NCBI GenBank assembly: GCA_041671045.1
Contig: JBAZCF010000008.1
Coordinates: 1 to 64,000 of the forward strand
DNA length: 64,000 nt
From: Parachlamydiales bacterium
GTDB taxonomy: Bacteria > Chlamydiota > Chlamydiia > Chlamydiales > JABDDJ01
Direction: 5' to 3'
Shown here: one piece after another, positions 33,526 through 41,886 of the stretch
How the letters are laid out: each line of letters starts with the position of its first letter
How positions within the stretch are numbered: position 1 is the stretch's first letter
The notes under the pieces: model-generated
The model's database searches: none
Seen by the model: the letters and a program-made list of their open reading frames with translations, nothing else
What the model was told of the DNA's origin: nothing
Position numbers and translations under genes: made by a program

Positions 33526-33552
33526 GGAAGTCAGTGATAGACACTGACTTCC
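33526..33552 (+). terminator. Hairpin terminator of the YXWGXW gene
   Basis: GGAAGTCAGTG and CACTGACTTCC, an 11 bp stem with a 5-base loop, 34 bases past the stop codon. Confidence 0.75.
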
Positions 33553-33680
33553 TAAAGTGGGTCATAAAGCCTAAACCTCTGTAATTATAAAATTCTATCT
33601 AATAATCCAAGCGTTATGGGCTTTGATAAGTCAAGAACAGCCTGCTTTGTTGCTTATACGATTTTTATCTTTCATGAAAA

Positions 33681-33704
33681 TTGTCCTCGAGGAGTCGAGG
33701 ACAA
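33681..33704 (+). terminator. Hairpin TTGTCCTCGA-GGAG-TCGAGGACAA
   Basis: Perfect 10 bp stem in the gap after the YXWGXW gene. No gene lies between it and the preceding terminator. Confidence 0.55.
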
Positions 33705-33774
33705 ATAAAGCTGCTACAAGTCGCAGCACTCCTATACTAGAAAACGCTTTCGAGTTCAGAAATAGATATAGAAA

Positions 33775-33807
33775 GGGAAAAGCTGCGACAAAGTCGCAGC
33801 TTTTCCC
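33775..33807 (-). terminator. Hairpin terminator of the DoxX gene
   Basis: GGGAAAAGCTGCGAC and GTCGCAGCTTTTCCC, a perfect 15 bp stem with an AAA loop, 31 bases beyond the stop of the minus-strand DoxX gene. Confidence 0.75.
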
Positions 33808-33838
33808 ATCTTAAAGAAGTCGCACCTAAGCCTATAAG

Positions 33839-34219
33839 TTATTTCTTTAAGCTTAGAGGGCCCGAGCCAAAGAAAGCAATAATCAATGCAGCGCCCAACA
33901 TGGACATGTTTTTTAGAAACATTGCTTGTTGTGTAGCCACATCCACCGGATCTGTGAAAGTCCAGAAATCGTGCATATGAAGAGTGACCGGAATAAGAAA
34001 GATCACTATCAGCCATGCGCCCCATCTTGCTTTGTAACCTAACAAAATACTGAGTCCGCCTATCGCCGCAATGATTCCAGATATTGGAACTATTAAGTTA
34101 GCGTAGGGTACACCATCATCAGCAGCGTACTGTATGACGGAAGGGAAAAAGTGGAAAATTCCCGACAAGATAAATATCGTTGTAAAAAGAAGTCTTCCTA
34201 AGAGCAGTGCATATTGCAT
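33839..34219 (-). CDS. DoxX family membrane protein
   Basis: 126 residues with four membrane helices and AAGGAG before the ATG. LGRLLFTTIFILSGIFHF, GIIAAIGGLSILLGYKARWG and MLGAALIIAFFGSGPLSL match the DoxX/SURF4-like family. DoxX proteins are small inner-membrane proteins linked to redox or sulfur metabolism in some species; the role here is unknown. Monocistronic. Confidence 0.85.
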   Translation of the reverse strand: MQYALLLGRLLFTTIFILSGIFHFFPSVIQYAADDGVPYANLIVPISGIIAAIGGLSILLGYKARWGAWLIVIFLIPVTLHMHDFWTFTDPVDVATQQAMFLKNMSMLGAALIIAFFGSGPLSLKK

Positions 34220-34454
34220 AAACTATTCTCCTTGCTTGGATTTAATTCATTTCTAAACCTTTGCAGCATTAAATAAAATTTTTTTTACATATAAATTGTG
34301 TCGCCTTCTAAAACTGCATCGAAGCACGAATAATTCACCGTTGCCTATTGAAATTATTTCTATTCGACTGAAAAATTAGCATGTAATTAAAGTTTGATCT
34401 ATAATACATTCGTATTATATAATAATTGTCAAAAGTTATTATTAATTACTTATT

Positions 34455-35111
34455 ATGCTTATAGACCACAAAAATCCCTTCACCGCTTGTTGGAATGAAT
34501 CCAACGCAAAATTGAATGTCTATGGCGACACTTATTTTTCTAAATTAAGCCGCAAAGTTCATAATTTTATCTTTTATATTCCTAATTCCATATTAGCGAC
34601 ATGCTTAAACCCCCGCACCGAAACAACCGTTTATGCCCCTTTTAAACAGATTGACATCCGCGGTCGTTCTTTTGAAAAGGAAATCATCACTCCAGATAAT
34701 GTTCATCTGTGCGCTGAAGTGCAGGTGGCAGATAATGCGGATACGGAAACGCCAACAATTATCGCTTTTAATCCTTTAGGTTCGAACCAGGGTATTCACG
34801 ACTGGCTTTTTCCACTTCTTAGCAAAAGAAAATGCAATATCGTGACTTTTAACTACCGGGGTTTGGGAACGACTTGGACAGGCAAAGATATGGTTTTGGA
34901 CGGTGAGAGCGTTCACCAATACGTCACAAAAGAATTAGGTACAAATAAAAACAAAGTCCATCTTTATGGGTACTCTTTAGGCGGATATTTAGCCGCGCAA
35001 GTAAAGTCTCTTCATTTCGATGATGAAGGAAAATTAGTAGGCGATCGGCCCCTCAAATCCATATTCAGCTTTATTACAGAAATTTTTTGCATAGAACGCT
35101 TTGGTAAGTGA
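34455..35111 (+). pseudogene. Alpha/beta hydrolase, N-terminal part (frame-broken)
   Basis: 218 residues with the hydrolase landmarks: TIIAFNPLGSNQGIHDWLFP, CNIVTFNYRGLGTTWTG, and the nucleophile elbow HLYGYSLGGYLA (G-x-S-x-G). It ends at KSIFSFITEIFCIERFGK, before the catalytic acid and His. The continuation, with a YHPNDILLP acid loop, lies in the next frame from 35108. Together the pieces give a ~320-residue chlamydia/Legionella-type (DUF818/CT149-like) hydrolase. Either the gene is broken by a frameshift or two products are made. No slippery heptamer is visible at the junction. Confidence 0.65.
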
Positions 35112-35425
35112 TCAAGAAAATTACATCCTTTGCTTCGGCTATTTTCATTGCATATCCTATTTACTTATTGGGTTGGGATTGGGATGCAACGGATACAACC
35201 CGCTTTGCAAAGGGAGAAAAGCTCTTTATATACCATCCCAACGATATTTTACTGCCTTTTGATGCCAATATGGCTTCCTGTTGCTCGGAAAATGAGCGCT
35301 TAAGCTTAGACCCTAAAGAAAAAGGTCTTTCCACACATTTTAGTACGCTTCAAGAAAAGGTAACATCTTCGGGTCAGTCTGCTGCAAAAGCAGTTGCTGA
35401 TTTTCTTATCCCAATAGCGCCTTAA
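35108..35425 (+). pseudogene. Alpha/beta hydrolase, C-terminal part (frame-broken)
   Basis: 105 residues beginning at a GTG that overlaps the previous stop by four bases. It contains LGWDWDATDTTRF, then KLFIYHPNDILLPFDANMAS, where the Asp would be the catalytic acid, and ends STHFSTLQEKV. The piece makes sense only as the end of the preceding hydrolase. Confidence 0.6.
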
Positions 35426-35604
35426 AAATAGCCTTCTACACTCTCCTTTAAGATCAACTAATCACTCAAGCCTTATAAATAGCGCTAGGTCATATCTCAA
35501 TATATAGAGTCTAAAACCCTATTCTTTCTTTCTCTTCATTGCTTGTATATAACTTAGCATGCGTGTAAATTTAAATTTTATGTTTTAACAATAAGGAGTG
35601 TTAC

Positions 35605-36603
35605 GTGACACTTGTGGACATAATCCCGACCGAATCCTACGATACCCATTCTCGTTCTGAAAGTGTACGCCGATGGGGCAGTTCTTACTCTACAGCCTTA
35701 CTTGATCCGCGTTGTCTGACATTTTCTGTACCTAGTGTTGAAGGAGTGATAGGTTACCGCAAAGAGAACAATTGTGCTGTTGTCTTTGGCGAGCCTGTAT
35801 GTCCTCCTGAATCACGGGAAATCTTAGTTAAAACCTTTCATCAACATTGCAAAGAACATGGATGGCGTGTCATTTATCTCATATCCTCACAGGAATTTCG
35901 CGACTGGGCATTTGCGAATCATATTTGCAGGGGTTCAGTGCATTTGACCGAGGAGTTAGTTATCAATCCGCAGTTTGATGCGACAGTAGGATCAAAAGGC
36001 CATCTTCTCCGAAAGAAGTTAAATCATTCCACAGGCGAGGGAGTTTCAGTCCAAGAGTATGTAGATATAAATCCTGTGTTAGAAAAGGATATTGAAACAG
36101 TAGCGAATATTTGGTTGAAAGGAAGAAAAGGGTTACAAATTTATCTGGCCGATTTTGAGCTTTTTTCCGACCGTAAAGGTAAAAGATGGTTTTATGCATC
36201 TCAGAAGGGTCGTGTCATCGGAGTATTATTTCTCAATCAACTGGAAGCGCACAAGGGGTGGCTGCTTAACATGCAAATGGCAGTTCCCGAGGCACCGAAT
36301 GGGACAACCGAGGCCCTTGTTTTAAAAGCGGTACAGATATTGCGAGAAGAGGGTTGCAGCTATTTAACTTTGGGGACTGCTTTGTCAGAAAATGAGGGGA
36401 CTTTTGTAGGATTTGGAAAAATATCCTCTTGGCTTGGTCAATCTGTTCTGAAGGGAGTAAGGTACTTTTTTCCATTGGATAAGAGAAGAAAGTATTGGGA
36501 GAAGTTCCAAGTAAAGAAAGAACCGACTTATCAATTATTCGAGAAACCGCAGATCGGTATAAAAGAAATTATAGGGGTGATGCGTATCATTACGACAAAA
36601 TAG
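35605..36603 (+). CDS. DUF2156 (LPG-synthase C-terminal, GNAT-like) protein
   Basis: 332 residues starting at GTG, seven bases after AAGGAG. The family core is visible: ALLDPRCLTFSVPSVEGVIG with YRKENNCAVVFGEPVCP, WRVIYLISSQEF, KGHLLRKKLNHSTGEGVSVQ, IWLKGRKG, WFYASQKGRVIGVLFLNQL and YLTLGTALSENEG. This is the soluble catalytic half of MprF-type lysyl/alanyl-phosphatidylglycerol synthases, without the membrane flippase part. Stand-alone DUF2156 proteins have unknown acyl or aminoacyl acceptors. Confidence 0.8.
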   Translation: MTLVDIIPTESYDTHSRSESVRRWGSSYSTALLDPRCLTFSVPSVEGVIGYRKENNCAVVFGEPVCPPESREILVKTFHQHCKEHGWRVIYLISSQEFRDWAFANHICRGSVHLTEELVINPQFDATVGSKGHLLRKKLNHSTGEGVSVQEYVDINPVLEKDIETVANIWLKGRKGLQIYLADFELFSDRKGKRWFYASQKGRVIGVLFLNQLEAHKGWLLNMQMAVPEAPNGTTEALVLKAVQILREEGCSYLTLGTALSENEGTFVGFGKISSWLGQSVLKGVRYFFPLDKRRKYWEKFQVKKEPTYQLFEKPQIGIKEIIGVMRIITTK

Positions 36604-36720
36604 AATTGCCCCCCTTGGTGGATATATATATATTGACTTCACTTTGTGGGCTTATCTGGCTATACTCACATAAAACGATGTTGTAGCTTTGAAGATCTTA
36701 CAATGCTAGCTAAGGTGCAT

Positions 36721-37164
36721 ATGAGAATAGCAATCAGCTCAGACGATTACACGCCGCTTATCGACTTCCTATTAGAAGAGCTTAAACTCCGGGGGCATCA
36801 AGGAATCTATTTTGGACCAGGTAAAGATGAAAAGTCTATAGACTGGCCTCTTGTTACGTCACAGGCAGTTAATGAAATCATTGATGGACGAGCAGATGAG
36901 GGTATTGTACTTTGCTGGACAGGTACCGGGTGTTCGATTGTTGCCAATAAGAAAGCCGGCATACGGGCTGCATTGTGTGTAGATGCTGAAACAGCAAAAG
37001 GGGCCCGCACTTGGAACCATGCGAATGTCTTAGCTCTAAGTATCCGCCACACGTCCCTTCCTATACTTAAAGAAATACTTGCTGCATGGTTTGAGACTCC
37101 TTTCAGCACTGATGAATGGAATTTGCTGCAGATGTCGCGCATCCAAAAGCTAGAAAGTCTGTAG
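36721..37164 (+). CDS. RpiB/LacAB-family sugar-phosphate isomerase
   Basis: 147 residues from MRIAISSDDYTPL, the ATG that aligns with the family start; ATGs at 36646 and 36703 are in frame. It has DEGIVLCWTGTGCSIVANKK (the anion-hole GTGxGxS loop with the usual catalytic Cys nearby), GIRAALCVDAETAKGARTWN and HANVLALSIR. RpiB interconverts ribose-5- and ribulose-5-phosphate. The usual SDHAG/DY-x-D N-terminal motif is altered (SSDDYTPL), so the exact substrate is uncertain. Confidence 0.82.
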   Translation: MRIAISSDDYTPLIDFLLEELKLRGHQGIYFGPGKDEKSIDWPLVTSQAVNEIIDGRADEGIVLCWTGTGCSIVANKKAGIRAALCVDAETAKGARTWNHANVLALSIRHTSLPILKEILAAWFETPFSTDEWNLLQMSRIQKLESL

Positions 37165-37219
37165 CTTCAGGCGACTGTTTTCCAAAGCTATGTTTGCTGA
37201 AAATCAATAAACCGGCCCC

Positions 37220-38095
37220 TTATAGGGCTTTGTGCGTAATTTTATGACCGTTGCGGATAATAATCATACCGGCTATCGCTACTAGGAGTATCCCTAGTAA
37301 ATCTGATAGGGGCGGTACATTATCCCAGAACATCCACTCAATTAATCCGACAAAAACAATGCTGCTATATTGGTAGACTCCAATCTGTGAAGCATCGGCA
37401 TAATGGTATCCTTTGATCAATGCAAGTTGAGCAATGACCAGCATGAGCCCGCTGATAATTGCATATATGCTGCCTTCTAGGGTGGGATAACCCTCTGCAA
37501 AATAAAGAAGAGGAGCTTGAACAAGTGTACCGATGCCTAGATAGTAGAAGATAATCCGAATACCCGGATCGGTATTTGTTAGGAGCTTCATGAGAAGATA
37601 GGCGATAGCTAATGACATGCCGGAAGCTAGTCCGACGAGGTTGCCGGTTTGCGTAAAGATAGCGGCTGTAGGTTTAATAATAATGATGATGCCTATGAAG
37701 CCGATGAGAACGGCAAGCCATAGACTTTTCTCTAATCTTGCCTTTAGAAATATTATTGAAAGCAAGGGGATAAAAATGGGGGCGGTATTGAAGAGCAGCG
37801 TTCCGTTGACGATCGGTATGTATTGAATGGAGATCGTATAGAGGAAGCTTGCCGCAGTCCCAAAAAGGGCCCGACCAATTAGAAAAGGGTAGTGTTCTGA
37901 TTTTAAGTATTCTAAGCCATATGTGGCTATAAACGGAACCAGCACTAAGGTTCCTGTAAGATAGGCCAAAAAACTCACCCAGACAACAGGACTTGATTCC
38001 AGGCCCATTTTAGCAAGAATACCAAACACAGCCATGCAAAAGAACGCAACGATAGCGTATAGGCTTCCTGTGATAATATTCGGCGACTCTTGCAT
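37220..38095 (-). CDS. EamA/DMT-family transporter
   Basis: 291 residues with ten predicted helices in two related halves. GSLYAIVAFFCMAVFGILAK begins the first EamA repeat, with FLIGRALFGTAASFLYTISI and NGTLLFNTAPIFIPLLSIIF following. The second starts LVGLASGMSLAIAYLLMKLL and ends LLGILLVAIAGMIIIRNG. DMT carriers export or import metabolites; the S-adenosylmethionine and amino-acid carriers of Rickettsia and Chlamydia belong here, but the substrate cannot be read from sequence. AAGAGA precedes the ATG. Confidence 0.88.
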   Translation of the reverse strand: MQESPNIITGSLYAIVAFFCMAVFGILAKMGLESSPVVWVSFLAYLTGTLVLVPFIATYGLEYLKSEHYPFLIGRALFGTAASFLYTISIQYIPIVNGTLLFNTAPIFIPLLSIIFLKARLEKSLWLAVLIGFIGIIIIIKPTAAIFTQTGNLVGLASGMSLAIAYLLMKLLTNTDPGIRIIFYYLGIGTLVQAPLLYFAEGYPTLEGSIYAIISGLMLVIAQLALIKGYHYADASQIGVYQYSSIVFVGLIEWMFWDNVPPLSDLLGILLVAIAGMIIIRNGHKITHKAL

Positions 38096-38135
38096 GGTCT
38101 CTTACATCCTAATGGATTATAGAAGCAGCATAGAG

Positions 38136-38159
38136 CGGCACGGTTGTGCACCTGTGCCG
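38136..38159 (-). terminator. Hairpin after the quinone-reductase gene
   Basis: CGGCAC and GTGCCG arms with an inner GGT/ACC pairing, 20 bases beyond the stop of the minus-strand reductase. Confidence 0.5.
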
Positions 38160-38179
38160 TCGTTGCAGTCTTACCTCAT

Positions 38180-39169
38180 TTATACTGTAACAACAATTTT
38201 ACCAAACTGTTCGTTCGATTCTAAGTAACGGTGAGCCTCGACAATATCATCTAGTTTGAAAGTCTTGGCAATGACAGGCTTTAGGGCTCCTGACGTCAGT
38301 GAATCCAGAACATAATGTATAGCTTTATCTAATTGTTCTTTCTGATTGATGAGTTCAAAAAGAACATATCCACGCATTGTCAGCCCTTTCTTAAGCGATT
38401 CAAATAGTGGGTAAGGTGTAGGGTCTGAACTTAGGGCGCCGTACTCGATAAGAATGCCGCCTGCTGCCATACCTTTAGCAAGCTCTAAAACAGTTTTCCC
38501 ACCTACAGGATCAAAGACGATACGAGCGCCTTTATTATTTGTAATCTCTAAGAGTTTCTCAGAAAGATTTTCTTCTTCCGTAGCGATAACGTACTTTGCC
38601 CCTACCTTTTCTAGTGCTTGTTTTTTCTTTGAAGTACGTGTAGTGGCAATGGGAATAGCTCCTACACTATTGCAAAGCTGAATAGATGCGATGCCTACGC
38701 TGCTGGACGCGGCAGGAATAACAACATAATCGCCTTTAGCCATTTTAGCTATATTGAATAGTGCACCGTAAGCTGTCAGATACTGCATCCAAAGGGCGGA
38801 TGCCTCTACAAAACTTATCGAGGTGGGGTGTTTAATGACATGTGATGCCGGGACTATTGCAGATTCGCCATAAACCCCATATTTTCCTTGACTGGGGGGA
38901 GGAACGATGCTGACAGTGTCACCGCGATTAATACCTTTGACATCCTCACCAATGGCATCGACAATACCTGCAGCTTCGTAGCCAAGCCTTGATGGAAACT
39001 GCGGCTGTTCTAGATATTTCCCTGAACGGAACATTGCTTCTGCCCGATTCAGCCCTAAAGCTTTCACCAGTATGCGCACCTCACCTTGTCCGGGTTCAGC
39101 GACATCGATCGTTTCGATCTCTAAAACTTCGGGTCCCCCGGTTTTATTAAAGCGTACAACGCGACTCAT
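38180..39169 (-). CDS. Zinc-independent MDR/quinone oxidoreductase
   Basis: 329 residues from MSRVVRFNKTGGPEVLEIET; 36 extra upstream codons overlap the preceding gene and are not used. AGGAG lies before the ATG. The GroES-like part has GLNRAEAMFRSGKYLEQPQF and GYEAAGIVDAIGEDVKGINR. The nucleotide-binding part has DYVVIPAASSSVGIASIQLC and VFDPVGGKTVLELAKGMAAG. No structural zinc Cys cluster. It would reduce quinones or enones with NADPH. It follows the glycosyltransferase gene by 8 bases, so the two are probably cotranscribed. Confidence 0.9.
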   Translation of the reverse strand: MSRVVRFNKTGGPEVLEIETIDVAEPGQGEVRILVKALGLNRAEAMFRSGKYLEQPQFPSRLGYEAAGIVDAIGEDVKGINRGDTVSIVPPPSQGKYGVYGESAIVPASHVIKHPTSISFVEASALWMQYLTAYGALFNIAKMAKGDYVVIPAASSSVGIASIQLCNSVGAIPIATTRTSKKKQALEKVGAKYVIATEEENLSEKLLEITNNKGARIVFDPVGGKTVLELAKGMAAGGILIEYGALSSDPTPYPLFESLKKGLTMRGYVLFELINQKEQLDKAIHYVLDSLTSGALKPVIAKTFKLDDIVEAHRYLESNEQFGKIVVTV

Positions 39170-39177
39170 AACAGCTC

Positions 39178-40140
39178 CTATTTGGTTGGAAAAACACCCA
39201 TTTTTTTTGATGCATAAAGCAATATTAGATTTTGAGAGAAAGTCTGCTCGCAAAAACCGAACTTTAAACGATTCCATAATTCTTTGTGAAACGGCAAGTA
39301 TTTGAGCTGAATAAAATTTTCAAATATTTTTTCCTCTTCTGAGCTTAAAGAATTTTTATACCTTCTGTAAAAGAGGAAAGCACGGGCGTAGGCTTTTAAT
39401 ATGCGCTGTTGGAAGTTTTCAATCAGTTCGGGATTATGACGCCATTCATCCATAAGCCAACTGAAGTTATATTGTCGAGCGCCAACAACATTGCGTTTGT
39501 GAAGCCGATAGAGTATTGTGGAGTGATCCAGGGATTTGATCTTGCCTAATACGGTAGCTACCAAGGTAAGCCAATAGTCATGCATTCCAGCTTCAAGAGG
39601 GATAGGGGTAGCAAGTATGAGAAGTTCCTTGTTAAAAAGCAGTGTGCATCCTAAAAAAGCGTGCCGGATTAAAAGATGCGGAAGTGAATAACTTTTTTGG
39701 GAAATCCCCACATATTTTTTCCAGGAGGCATGTAATTGATTTTCATTTTCATCGATAACGGTAAGATCGCTAGTGACAAGTAAAGGAAGATCCTTACCAA
39801 ACTCCTTTTCCAGTTCTTGCATAGCGTGCATTGAATCAGCAATTTTGTCCGGCAGCCAAATATCGTCTTGATCAGCAAGCATAATATAGTCTGCGTCGGA
39901 GACTTCCAGTAGACGTGCAAAATTCGCATTAGCACCTACATTATCTTCATAAGGAATATATGAAATTTTATCAGGGAATTTCTTCGCATAGTCACTAAGG
40001 ATGTCCGGTGTTTTGTCAGTGGATGCATCATCTCCAATAATAAGCCTAAAATCAGTCCAGGACTGAGTTAAGATAGAGTCCAACTGTCGCTCGATAAAGC
40101 GTTGGCCATTATATGTGGCCATGAGGACTTCTAGAGTCAT
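39178..40140 (-). CDS. Family 2 glycosyltransferase
   Basis: 320 residues from the ATG preceded by AAGGAT; an in-frame start 14 codons upstream is unlikely. The GT-A fold is plain: LEVLMATYNGQRFIERQLDS, IIGDDASTDKT, and the metal-binding DxD in DYIMLADQDDIWLPDKI. The C-terminal part has MHDYWLTLVATVLGKI and LYRLHKRNVVGAR, as in rhamnosyl-type GT2 enzymes. Likely adds sugar to surface polysaccharide or LPS. Confidence 0.9.
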   Translation of the reverse strand: MTLEVLMATYNGQRFIERQLDSILTQSWTDFRLIIGDDASTDKTPDILSDYAKKFPDKISYIPYEDNVGANANFARLLEVSDADYIMLADQDDIWLPDKIADSMHAMQELEKEFGKDLPLLVTSDLTVIDENENQLHASWKKYVGISQKSYSLPHLLIRHAFLGCTLLFNKELLILATPIPLEAGMHDYWLTLVATVLGKIKSLDHSTILYRLHKRNVVGARQYNFSWLMDEWRHNPELIENFQQRILKAYARAFLFYRRYKNSLSSEEEKIFENFIQLKYLPFHKELWNRLKFGFCEQTFSQNLILLYASKKMGVFPTK

Positions 40141-40249
40141 TATTATCCTTTTTTTATATTGAACTCGAGAATCGGAATTCAATTGAGTATAAAGACTTTA
40201 ATTTACTATTTTAAGTCAGCATATTTATTTCAAACAAAATTCGATAGAG

Positions 40250-40276
40250 TTGAAAAAATTTGCTAGCTATTATAAT
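40250..40276 (+). promoter_or_regulatory. Possible sigma-70-type promoter
   Basis: TTGAAA (40250-40255) and TATAAT (40271-40276) separated by 15 bases, 29 bases before the ATG at 40306. The spacing is short. Confidence 0.4.
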
Positions 40277-40305
40277 TTAGATAAAAAATTAATACGGTAA
40301 TATTA

Positions 40306-40971
40306 ATGTCAATATACAGATTTGAAACTACAAACGGACCATTCGAGGTTAATTATTTCGTTATTGAAGGCAAGATAGCTAGATTAGAAAATCATCAAAT
40401 AGCATTGCTTGCTGACTGTACTGTAGAGGAAGTTAAGCGACAGTGGGGGCTAGTGAAAAAAATTTACATAGACATTCCTCAGCAGGATAACATATGGGTA
40501 CTCACCGAACAGCGCAAGCTATGTAAAATCTATTTAGCCAACATACATCATAAGCATTATAGTGATCGCTACAAGCCGATGGAAGAAGCATTCCCCTACA
40601 AATCGTTAAATTCAATTTTAGGAATGTGTAGTTTACTATTGATCAAACAAAAGGAGTTATTGAAGGTTGTTACATCACTTGAAGCACCTTTACCAGCATT
40701 TAAAATCCCTGTGCTTCCTGAAAAGAGTAACAAAATCAGCGAAATTTCCTCTGCCATTACTAAACCTAAAAGAAAGGAAAACTGGTCTGAAATTGACCTA
40801 CTTAAGCTTTATTCAATTATGATTGATGAGACACTGTCTCTAGAAAAAAGATCCTTTAAAGCTGCCTCATTTTTAGATAATCGTACCCCAACAGGATGCC
40901 GAAAAGCGTGGTTTAATCATAGAGATCATTTAATACGGAAATACGGAAAAGATGCTGACCTTGAAGCCTGA
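40306..40971 (+). CDS. Hypothetical protein with Myb/SANT-like C-terminal domain
   Basis: 221 residues. The last ~60 (KRKENWSEIDLLKLYSIMID, then KRSFKAASFLDNRTPTGCRK and AWFNHRDHLIRKYG) follow the Myb/SANT helix pattern: W-S-x-x-E/D-x-x-x-L near the start, R-T-P-x-x-C-R-x-x-W in the recognition helix. The N-terminal 150 residues are unfamiliar, with a beta-rich start (YRFETTNGPFEVNYFVIEG) and a WVLTEQRKLCKIYL block. A Myb/SANT-like domain suggests DNA or chromatin binding and could mark a nuclear effector or a phage-type regulator. Moderate confidence. Confidence 0.55.
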   Translation: MSIYRFETTNGPFEVNYFVIEGKIARLENHQIALLADCTVEEVKRQWGLVKKIYIDIPQQDNIWVLTEQRKLCKIYLANIHHKHYSDRYKPMEEAFPYKSLNSILGMCSLLLIKQKELLKVVTSLEAPLPAFKIPVLPEKSNKISEISSAITKPKRKENWSEIDLLKLYSIMIDETLSLEKRSFKAASFLDNRTPTGCRKAWFNHRDHLIRKYGKDADLEA

Positions 40972-41094
40972 GAAGCTTCCAAATGTTAAAAGGCTCGTTG
41001 TAAATCACCTACGACAAGTCGAGGGCTCTGAAAGCGACGTAAGTCGCCTTCCTCCTACACCAGCAGAACGTTTGAGAGAAAAGAAGAACACCAC

Positions 41095-41883
41095 CTATCT
41101 CTTGAAATGATCTAACAAAAAGTCTGCAATTTGCTGAGGATTTTCCTGAACACTTGCATGGCCGCTATTTAGTTTTTTAAGAGTGGAATTCAGTATCTTA
41201 TTTGCCAGTTCCATCGATTCAGAAGGCAGCGTGACTAGATCTTGCGTGCCATAAACTACAAGAGAATGTGTGGAGATGTTTTTTAGGTCTATCTTTTTAG
41301 CATCCTTTAAAATTTGAATCTGCCTTTCTTGCCCTTCTAGAGTTTGAGGGAAAGGATTTTGCAACACAGCTGCTTTCAGTTTTTCTATATTTGATTTATC
41401 ACTTAGAAATTCATCCCCATAAAACCAAGGGTAGCTGCTTTCGAAAAGGGTATCAAAATCCACGCCCTTTTTCCTAAGCTTAAGAAGCGACTCTAAGGCG
41501 CACAAAGTGGCTTCGCGCAGTTTAGATGTGGAATTGATAATTGCCATTTTTCCAATCTGCTGTTCAGCCTTAGCCGCTATTGTTTGTGCAATAGCCCCGC
41601 CCATAGAATGACCTACAATATGTGGTTTTATTAAACCTAATTGTTCAATGATTTCCAGCACATCCTCTGTGAGCAGCTGAAGGGATAGCCGCCCCCCTTG
41701 GTCTGTGGTCTGGCCAATACCTCTATTATCAAAGGTCAGCAGTGTGAATTTGGCTTTAAGGTTTTCAACTACAGGCTCCCAAAAAGCGTGATCACAAGAG
41801 TAACCAGAAATAAGAACTATGGGCTCCCCTTCTCCGGTCAGTTCATAGTAATAGTTAGCGTTTCTAAGTTGAATGTGTGTCAT
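41095..41883 (-). CDS. Alpha/beta hydrolase
   Basis: 262 residues with the complete fold: GEGEPIVLISGYSCDHAFWE (oxyanion loop), FDNRGIGQTTDQGG, nucleophile elbow HIVGHSMGGAIAQTIAA, acid in LVVYGTQDLVTLPSES, and catalytic His in LNSGHASVQENPQQIADFLL. Its family includes esterases and ring-opening hydrolases; the substrate is unknown. It starts 3 bases after the stop of the UPRT-like gene and is probably cotranscribed with it. Confidence 0.88.
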   Translation of the reverse strand: MTHIQLRNANYYYELTGEGEPIVLISGYSCDHAFWEPVVENLKAKFTLLTFDNRGIGQTTDQGGRLSLQLLTEDVLEIIEQLGLIKPHIVGHSMGGAIAQTIAAKAEQQIGKMAIINSTSKLREATLCALESLLKLRKKGVDFDTLFESSYPWFYGDEFLSDKSNIEKLKAAVLQNPFPQTLEGQERQIQILKDAKKIDLKNISTHSLVVYGTQDLVTLPSESMELANKILNSTLKKLNSGHASVQENPQQIADFLLDHFKR

Positions 41884-41886
41884 ATG

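Larger units (their letters stand above)
33492..33838 (+). other. Intergenic stretch with several hairpins
   Basis: Contains three perfect hairpins (33526, 33681, 33775), annotated separately. A short motif AAAGCTGC(G/T)ACAA(A)GTCGCAGC occurs twice, at 33708-33728 and within the last hairpin. No gene is supported. Confidence 0.5.

Noticed and set aside
33623..33814. 63-codon plus-strand frame
   Set aside because: Lies across two hairpins and lacks a ribosome site; likely chance.
35090..35120. Programmed frameshifting in the alpha/beta hydrolase
   Set aside because: No slippery heptamer or downstream structure is visible; a mutation or sequence error is simpler.
36633..36666. TTGACT...TATACT as promoter of the RpiB-like gene
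   Set aside because: The 22-base spacing is too long for a standard sigma-70 promoter.
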